Origin: JAAYRG01 sp964643255
Lineage (GTDB): Bacteria > Bacillota > Clostridia > Lachnospirales > Lachnospiraceae
Length of the DNA: 9,459 nt
Direction of reading: 5' to 3'
Assembly (NCBI GenBank): GCA_964643255.1
Contig: CAZXSM010000075.1
Span: 1-9,459, forward strand
Positions 7,067 to 9,459 of this stretch are shown here, one piece after another. Made by a program: the position numbers and the translations under genes. The first letter of the stretch is position 1; every line of letters begins with the position of its first letter. Under the pieces are notes generated by a model. That model was given only the letters and a program-made list of their open reading frames with translations, had not been told where the DNA came from and ran no database searches.

Positions 7067-7753
7067 TTATTTATATTCAAACACCTTTACTGTTTCTATA
7101 ATGATTTCTTCAGCAGGAACCCCTGCATTTGGATCTAATTTGTCCACTTTTACAATTTCGTCAACAATATCTAATCCTTCATAAACTTGTCCAAAAACCG
7201 TGTGTCCGCCATAAAGCCATGGTGCTCCTCCAACTTGACTATAATTTTCCTTTGCACCATCGTTAAATTCCTTATTGTAAACGAATTCTATTTGTCCTAA
7301 TGTCTTCTCATCATATAACTGACTACTTTGTACTATGAAAAACTGGCTTCCATTAGTACTAGGTCCGCTATTTGCCATACATAGTGAGCCCCTATAGGGA
7401 TGAAGATTCTCATCAAACTCATCTTCAAAAGGTTCTCCCCATATACTTTCACCACCAGCACCAGTTCCTGTTGGGTCACCACCTTGAATCATAAAGTCTT
7501 CAATAATTCTATGAAATAATAATCCATCATAGTAACCATCTTGTGCCAAAGATACAAAGTTTTCAACAGCTTTAGGAGTCTCATCTTTAAAAAACCTCAC
7601 AAAGATGGATCCATAATCTTCAACAATTATCTCTGCTACTGTGTCCCCTTCTTCAGGTTGTGAAAATTGATAATCTGCTTTATTAGAACACCCTACCATA
7701 AAAACAAAACCTACTAAAGTTATAATTAAAATTAAATTTATCTTCTTCTTCAT
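7067..7753 (-). CDS. Cyclophilin-type peptidyl-prolyl cis-trans isomerase, lipoprotein
   Basis: The enzyme catalyses cis-trans isomerisation of X-Pro bonds and should assist folding of exported proteins at the outer face of the membrane. The 228-residue product begins MKKKINLILIITLVGFVF with a lipobox MVGC (Cys22). The cyclophilin core follows: FHRIIEDFMIQGGDPTGTG with catalytic Arg82, Phe87 and Gln90, NGSQFFIV with Gln137 and Phe139, and PWLYGGHTVFGQV with Trp179 and His184. These correspond to human CypA R55, F60, Q63, Q111, F113, W121 and H126. About 30 extra residues sit between Phe139 and Trp179, an insertion I recall from other clostridial extracytoplasmic cyclophilins. The start ATG at 7751-7753 has GGAGGG four bases upstream, better than the in-frame ATG at 7777. 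It is the first gene after a strong promoter. Confidence 0.95.
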   Translation of the reverse strand: MKKKINLILIITLVGFVFMVGCSNKADYQFSQPEEGDTVAEIIVEDYGSIFVRFFKDETPKAVENFVSLAQDGYYDGLLFHRIIEDFMIQGGDPTGTGAGGESIWGEPFEDEFDENLHPYRGSLCMANSGPSTNGSQFFIVQSSQLYDEKTLGQIEFVYNKEFNDGAKENYSQVGGAPWLYGGHTVFGQVYEGLDIVDEIVKVDKLDPNAGVPAEEIIIETVKVFEYK

Positions 7754-7783
7754 AAAACCCTCCATAATCTGTATCATCTAATA

Positions 7784-7812
7784 ATTTTATCATAGATAAT
7801 GACTACCGTCAA
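7784..7812 (-). promoter_or_regulatory. Extended -10 sigma-A promoter of the cyclophilin/two-component operon
   Basis: On the minus strand TTGACG (7807-7812) and TAAAAT (7784-7789) are separated by exactly 17 bases. TG one base before the -10 box gives an extended -10 element. Transcription would start near 7777, about 25 bases before the cyclophilin ATG, leaving room only for the ribosome binding site. It is the best promoter in the window and suggests constitutive expression of the cluster. Confidence 0.8.
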
Positions 7813-7825
7813 AAGTATTATTTTA

Positions 7826-8509
7826 TTAGTCTTTAACGCAATAAGGCTCTATAACATTTGTGTTTTCATAAGGAAATGTAAAAGTAGGAATTCCTGATGA
7901 ATATGGAGCAATATCATACTGTTGAAAGTATATATTTAGGCCTTCTTGAGTTAAATAAAAATTGTCATCATCAAATGTATCCTTAACTAGTTTTTCATAT
8001 TCATCAAAATACACGTACTGAGAGGTCCCTTTAGTAGCTTCAATCATATTAATAACTCCATCTATAACAAATTCTTTGTAATTTACGGAGTCTACAATAT
8101 AATCTTCAAGGGACATTTCCTTGCCTAAGTCAAGATTCCATGTATTTGATTTTTTTATTGTTGACCCATGGGCACCACCTGTGTAGGTGTAGGTATCATA
8201 GTATAGACTAAGGGTACAATTCTCACTGTAAGCTATTTCAAAATCAATATAATATTCATATACTCTAAAAGGAAAATTATTTAAAGAAGCGTATTCATAT
8301 TGTGATATAGCTAGTCTATATAACATACATATATAGTCCTTTGAACCTATAACAAGTTTTGAAAAATAGAAATTATTTAGGTGTTTAGCAAATAGCCTGT
8401 ATTTGTTTAAATTAAAATAGGGATAGTTTATAGTAATAGATAGTAATGGTTCATTTTCATAATATAGGACATCTTGGATTTTATATTTGTTCACACTTAT
8501 ATCATTCAT
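7826..8509 (-). CDS. DUF3298-type (RsiV/PdaC C-terminal-like) protein without signal peptide
   Basis: The 227-residue protein carries the hallmarks of the DUF3298 domain: TYTGGAHGS at 108-116, NLDLGKEMSLEDY at 125-137, NFYLTQEGLNIYF at 173-185 and YDIAPYSSG with FPY near the end. The preceding region (about 8-100) resembles the DUF4163 part that usually accompanies it. In Bacillus subtilis this module forms the external lysozyme-binding part of the anti-sigma factor RsiV, and it also occurs in PdaC, a cell-wall deacetylase. Here there is no signal peptide, membrane helix, anti-sigma segment or deacetylase domain; the protein begins MNDISVNKYKIQDVLYYENE. The start has GGAG at suitable spacing, and no upstream in-frame start would add a leader. 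It lies 72 bp after the preceding gene. The cellular location and role are therefore unclear. Confidence 0.8.
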   Translation of the reverse strand: MNDISVNKYKIQDVLYYENEPLLSITINYPYFNLNKYRLFAKHLNNFYFSKLVIGSKDYICMLYRLAISQYEYASLNNFPFRVYEYYIDFEIAYSENCTLSLYYDTYTYTGGAHGSTIKKSNTWNLDLGKEMSLEDYIVDSVNYKEFVIDGVINMIEATKGTSQYVYFDEYEKLVKDTFDDDNFYLTQEGLNIYFQQYDIAPYSSGIPTFTFPYENTNVIEPYCVKD

Positions 8510-8581
8510 TTATAAATCTCCAGCTAGAATTATATATTATATTATGCAAGATAAAATAAATTGCTTATTAAATATCTAGTT

Positions 8582-9160
8582 CTAATAAAACATATCAATA
8601 ATTCCATTAACTAATATATCAGCAATCATAAGACTATGATATTCTATAAAATCATATTGATGGATTTCGTAATCATAGTTCTTTATAAGTCGCTGGTCTA
8701 TTTGGTCTATTGTCATTTCTATATGATCTGATATTAATCTTTGAAACTGAGTATATTCCCAGTATGGGTTTATACTTGATAGAAACAAAGCAAGTTCATT
8801 ACCTGCATTATTCCAGTCTTCCCGGGCTTTGATCAATGCTTGCTGGGTATTAATTGTTTGACCAGTGAAGTTTTCCACTAATAGTTTTAGAGTATTAATT
8901 AATTCTCTTACATAAGCTCGGAATAAACCATCAAATATATCTGAACTTTCATCACCATAATATATATTAAAAAGTTTTGTAAAGTCCATTACATTAACAT
9001 AAAGCCGGTTTTCTAATACGGGAAGGTCGTCTATGTTAGAAATGTAGCTTACTACATAGCTTCTTGTCCACATGGTATTTTGACTGGCTAAAAGTCTTAG
9101 TAAATTTCTTAAATCTACAGGATTGTAATAATTACTAGGATATTTTGTATTGTCGTCCAT
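8582..9160 (-). CDS. Conserved Firmicutes protein of unknown function (FLSSINPYW family)
   Basis: The 192-residue protein is soluble and looks all-helical. It contains WTRSYVVSYISNIDDLP at 31-47, an NRL segment at 51-53 and ALFLSSINPYW at 124-134. I recall this pattern from a widespread family in Bacilli and Clostridia, some members of which are mislabelled acetylglutamate kinase; there is no amino-acid-kinase glycine loop here, so that name should not be used. There is no signal peptide or membrane helix. The start ATG at 9158-9160 is preceded by AAGGAAAG. It follows a terminator at 9257-9300, so it must have its own promoter in the AT-rich stretch 9161-9256, but I could not choose a convincing one. 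The DUF3298 gene follows after 72 bp and may be co-transcribed. Confidence 0.8.
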   Translation of the reverse strand: MDDNTKYPSNYYNPVDLRNLLRLLASQNTMWTRSYVVSYISNIDDLPVLENRLYVNVMDFTKLFNIYYGDESSDIFDGLFRAYVRELINTLKLLVENFTGQTINTQQALIKAREDWNNAGNELALFLSSINPYWEYTQFQRLISDHIEMTIDQIDQRLIKNYDYEIHQYDFIEYHSLMIADILVNGIIDMFY

Positions 9161-9256
9161 AATCTTTCCTTATATAAGCTTTATACATCTTTAATTCCAT
9201 AATATTCTATAAACGATCTATTAATACCTAAGCTTAATCTTAACTTCTTCTATAAT

Positions 9257-9300
9257 ACAAAAAAATGCTCCAAACCCTAACATTTAGAGTTCAAAGCATT
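9257..9300 (-). terminator. Intrinsic terminator of an upstream minus-strand gene
   Basis: On the minus strand a 17-bp stem (9300-9284 with 9280-9264) closes on a three-base loop and runs straight into a U7 tract. Four of its pairs are G-U, so it is continuous only in minus-strand RNA; in plus-strand RNA these become mismatches. This fixes its direction and shows that a transcript arriving from beyond 9300 ends here, isolating the 192-residue gene from it. Confidence 0.9.
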
Positions 9301-9333
9301 GTTCTTTAGTCTATTAAATTTGATTCAAATAAT

Positions 9334-9380
9334 AACTCCATGGATATATTGATGGAGTTGAGGGGGCTCAACTGACCCCT
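9334..9380. repeat. Cluster of overlapping inverted repeats
   Basis: Three palindromes share sequence. AACTCCAT (9334-9341) pairs with 9352-9359; AGTTGAG (9356-9362) pairs with CTCAACT (9367-9373) around GGGG; AGGGG pairs with CCCCT (9376-9380). The first two compete for 9356-9359, so they cannot both form. This is a GC-richer patch than its surroundings. It could be 3' structure of the upstream transcript, an attenuator-like switch, or the end of a mobile element; the sequence shown does not decide between these. Confidence 0.55.
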
Positions 9381-9399
9381 TTCATATCAATGTTTTTAG

Positions 9400-9459
9400 T
9401 CATGTAGTAATGGTTTTGGTAATGGTTTGTACTAAATTTTCACGCATACGCCTATGTTT
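9400..9459 (-). CDS. Possible C-terminal tail of an unidentified gene (cut by the window edge)
   Basis: From the right edge one minus-strand frame stays open for 19 codons, KHRRMRENLVQTITKTITT, and ends in TGA at 9400-9402. The other two minus frames hit stops within a few codons. A terminator in the right orientation lies about 100 bases downstream, which fits a gene ending here. The basic tail followed by short inverted repeats would also fit a transposase at the end of an insertion sequence, but I cannot identify a family. No function is assigned. Confidence 0.35.
   Translation of the reverse strand, partial: KHRRMRENLVQTITKTITT

Noticed and set aside
8510..8581. Promoter between the 192-residue gene and the DUF3298 gene
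   Set aside because: TATAAT-like strings occur, but in such AT-rich DNA none has a convincing -35 at proper spacing; co-transcription is equally possible.
9134..9199. Short minus-strand frame starting MELKMYKAYIRKDY
   Set aside because: It has no ribosome binding site and overlaps the well-supported start of the 192-residue gene in another frame.
1..9459. CRISPR array, tRNA or rRNA genes, phage genes
   Set aside because: No regularly spaced repeats, cloverleaf-like or rRNA-like sequence or phage protein was seen on either strand.

Overview
The window is AT-rich chromosomal DNA with every recognisable gene on the minus strand, strong AGGAGG-type ribosome binding sites, two lipoprotein signal peptides, a TrkA/TrkH potassium system and a VanS/PhoB-like two-component system. 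This points to a low-GC Gram-positive anaerobe of the Clostridia (Bacillota). The affinity to Lachnospirales-like lineages is inferred from remembered resemblance of several small conserved proteins, not from a search.

Reading in the direction of transcription (right to left): (1) 9459-9257: a short open tail of an unidentified gene, a cluster of overlapping inverted repeats and a clear intrinsic terminator. (2) 9160-7826: two stand-alone cytoplasmic-looking proteins, one of a conserved Firmicutes family of unknown function (FLSSINPYW motif) and one DUF3298-type protein without signal peptide or membrane anchor. (3) 7812-3388: a consensus-like extended -10 promoter drives a probable operon coding for a secreted cyclophilin lipoprotein, a single-pass membrane protein, an OmpR-type response regulator, its histidine kinase (TAATG overlap), and possibly a further lipoprotein after a 91-bp gap. 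It ends at a stem-loop terminator. (4) 3354-1: asparagine synthetase A (asnA), then trkA and trkH with gaps of 27 and 30 bp, probably one transcription unit. trkH runs off the left edge.

The most definite anomaly is technical. trkA is interrupted by exactly 100 N, and the sequence on either side of the N run is an identical 55-base duplicate. Collapsing the duplicate and the Ns restores one uninterrupted 451-codon trkA, so this is a scaffolding artefact and not a broken gene.

I found no clearly new biological system. The best candidates for a second look are the cyclophilin/membrane protein/two-component/lipoprotein cluster as a possible cell-envelope sensing unit, the asnA promoter region with a palindrome and spaced repeats, the linkage of asnA with potassium uptake, and the anchorless DUF3298 protein.
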